DNA of 64,000 nt from contig CAUYUJ010018493.1 of NCBI GenBank assembly GCA_963575745.1, positions 262,631 through 326,630 of the forward strand, read 5' to 3'. The position numbers and the translations under genes are program-made. This document shows positions 62,255-64,000 of the stretch, one piece after another. Position 1 is the stretch's first letter; every line of letters starts with the position of its first letter. The notes below the pieces were generated by a model, which was not told where the DNA came from, searched no databases, and saw nothing but the letters and a program-made list of their open reading frames with translations. This stretch comes from Prorocentrum cordatum (lineage: Eukaryota; Sar; Dinophyceae; Prorocentrales; Prorocentraceae).

Positions 62255-62712
62255 TCTCATCTCACTTCCTCCTCCTCCTCCTCTTCTTCCTCCTCGTCGT
62301 CCTCTTCCTCCTCCTCCTCGATTTCCTCCTCCTCCTCCTCCTCCACTTCCTCCTCTTTCTCCTCCTCCTCCTCCTCCTCCTCCTCCTCCTCTTGCTCCTT
62401 CTGCTCTTCGTCGCCTTATTATTATTCTTCGTGTTCTTCTTATTCGTCTTTTTTTTCTCGTACTCTTCATCCTACAATTATGTTTGTTTTTATTCCTCCT
62501 CCTCCTCCTCCTCCGCCTCTTCCTCTTCCTCCTCGTCCTCCTCCTCCTCGTTTTCCTCCTCCTCCTCCACTTCCTCCTCTTTCTCCTCCTCCAATTCCTC
62601 CTCCTCCTCCTCCTCCTCCTCCTCTCCCTCCTTTTCTTCCTCCTCCTCCTTTTCCTCCTCTCTCCCCCCCCCTTCCTCCCTCCCACGCTGCCTCCCCCCC
62701 TCCCTCCCTCCC
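62255..62712 (+). repeat. TCC/TTC-rich microsatellite, ~450 bp
   Basis: TCCTCC with TTCTTC and a TTATTATTATT island near 62417-62430. Begins 40 bases after the LINE fragment. Confidence 0.9.
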
Positions 62713-63598
62713 ATCTCGGCACGGCGGGACCAGAATTGGCCCCGCACCTCGTCGCAGTGGGGACCGCCGTGTAAGCGGGAACGGGTCTGGTCAGCCAGGC
62801 CTCGCGCGATTCAATTGCTGGACTTTCCCCAGCTCGATACCAATCGAATGGGGAGCCACCTCGAAGAGTTCAAACCCGAAGTGCCAGAGCCGCATCCGAA
62901 TCTTCCCTCCCTCCCTTCCCCCGTCTCCCTCCTTCCTTCCCGAACCCAGGAAAAGGCCAACCATGCAGAGGGGGAGGGCATGGGCCAAAACGCCTCCCAT
63001 TCCCTCGGACGGCCACGCGCGCCCACGGCCAATCCTCCCAGATGGTCCAGGATGCTCCCCGATGGTCCTCACCGAGAAAATGCACGCGCCCGAGCGATGC
63101 CAGGCTCAATGGATGGAGATTGCCGTCGCTTGGACGTCCATTCCTCATGCCTTGTTCGGCTTCGCGCGCGCTCTGTGTTGCCAGATGATCTATGATGTTC
63201 CTCGATGGCCCTCGCCGAGAAAAACCGCAAACGTCTGAACGATGCCAAGGGGATGGGAGGGAGGAGGAGGAAGAGGAGGATGAGGAGGATGAGGCCCCAA
63301 GCGATGGAAGGCGCGGCCGGGTCAACGGGCGGGCCCCGGCCGGAGACGACAAAAACTGCGGAGCGGCCCAGGAGTGGGGCCGCCGAGCACAGTTTGCACA
63401 CCGGCAAATGCCCCCGAAACGCTTGAACACTCAAGAGCGGAGACCAAAGTGACTGCGCATCACGCGGGCAAGGGATTCTCAGGGCGCGGGTGCAACGCGC
63501 GCATGGTGCGAGGGGTGGCCTGCTCCTCATTCGCACGCGTGCTGGCTGGCGACTTCGCAGTGTCCACGACACTCCTCGAGCACCTTGGGGTTCTTTCC
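62713..63598. other. Unassigned stretch with a ~50-bp duplication
   Basis: GATG(C/T)TCC(C/T)CGATGG(T/C)CCTC(A/G)CCGAGAAAA followed by GA(G/A)CGATGCCA occurs at 63052-63103 and 63195-63246, 144 bases apart. No gene is supported. Confidence 0.5.
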
Positions 63599-63934
63599 CT
63601 ATTCTCTGGAATGCGCGCCATAAGACATGCGTGCCAGCGAGCTTCCGTAGTGTTCAATAACACGGATGCGCTCGCGATGGTGGACCACAATCTCTCCGTC
63701 CTCCCCCGGCTCGGCAGCGGCGGCAGCAGCTCCCTCCTCACCCGCGTCGGCGGGCGCGCCTGTTGCCATTAGCGCAGTCTCCCCCGCCGAAGGCGTCGCG
63801 GCAACGTAGCACTCTCGAGCGAGGCGGACGAAACGGGCCGCCGTCGCACTTAGGGCAGGGCTGGGATTGCAATCGGATGCCCTGGGCCGTCTGCAGATCC
63901 CGCCGCGCAAGCAAAACGACCGCACTTCGAACAT
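63599..63934 (-). CDS. Candidate exon or short gene, unknown function
   Basis: Minus-strand frame to a stop at 63599: ATAARFVRLARECYVAATPS, MATGAPADAGEEGAAAAAAE, EDGEIVVHHRERIRVIEHYG and SSLARMSYGAHSRE. Either the open frame start (63934) or the internal ATG at 63769 is possible. Composition is ordinary apart from an Ala run. It has no recognised family and no flanking exon signals that I trust. Confidence 0.35.
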   Translation of the reverse strand: MFEVRSFCLRGGICRRPRASDCNPSPALSATAARFVRLARECYVAATPSAGETALMATGAPADAGEEGAAAAAAEPGEDGEIVVHHRERIRVIEHYGSSLARMSYGAHSRE

Positions 63935-64000
63935 CTGTGCCCGCGCGCCCGCTGAAAGAACATGAAGGCGTGAGAGATGAGACGAGAGAAAACTCGGGCG

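Noticed and set aside
62983-63003. GGCGTTTTGGCCCATG on the minus strand, leader-like
   Set aside because: About 13 of 20 positions agree; not enough to separate from chance.

Overview
The window looks like nuclear DNA of a dinoflagellate. The strongest evidence is four close matches to the dinoflagellate trans-spliced leader (SL) embedded in genomic DNA: 4626-4648 (+), 16271-16292 (-), 16688-16709 (+) and 48514-48535 (-). Supporting signs are GC-rich codons, introns made of GGA/TCC microsatellite, intron edges carrying short direct repeats with a GC donor, and a very high load of retroelements, minisatellites and trinucleotide arrays. There are no operons, Shine-Dalgarno sites or CRISPR arrays, and I found no credible rRNA or complete tRNA gene.

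Layout. 0.1-2.7 kb: a multi-exon gene (+) of unknown function. 2.8-3.2 kb: a 10-mer satellite in inverted arms. 4.6-6.8 kb: an intronless 694-codon gene with an SL remnant just upstream, followed by a perfect 71-nt palindrome. 7-8.8 kb: a second multi-exon gene (+). 8.8-9.7 kb: facing GGA/TCC arrays. 10.2-14.8 kb: a decayed reverse-transcriptase polyprotein (-). 15-16.3 kb: an ORF (-) with an SL remnant upstream. 16.7-18.6 kb: an SL-tagged broken gene, a GGCAGT-rich higher-order repeat and a well-formed coding exon (+). 19.2-21.4 kb: direct repeats and a LINE RNase H end (-). 21.8-24.9 kb: dispersed repeats, a TPR-like exon, a ~76-bp minisatellite and ATG-type microsatellite. 25.4 kb and 36.4 kb: two copies of a three-hairpin repeat. 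26.5-35.9 kb: a near-intact Ty1/copia LTR retrotransposon (-). 36.9-39.7 kb: a ~100-bp satellite of about 28 units. 40-50 kb: GAC arrays, a second TPR-like exon, further retroelement fragments and an SL-tagged broken gene. 50-51 kb: another LINE RNase H fragment. 52 kb: paired hairpins. 54.3-56.1 kb: a heptamer array enclosed by G/C tracts. 56.8-60.3 kb: ATC/GAT arrays. 61.6-62.2 kb: a LINE C-terminal zinc-finger region (+).

Most recognisable protein sequence is mobile-element derived. The copia element carries gag with a zinc knuckle, a protease-like DTA motif, an extra segment that resembles a cytosine-methyltransferase fold, integrase, reverse transcriptase and RNase H, split into three frames by two single-base homopolymer differences. 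The SL remnants imply that spliced mRNAs were repeatedly reverse transcribed and put back into this genome, probably with help from elements like those seen here. Cellular genes are few, in short exons, and mostly unrecognised.
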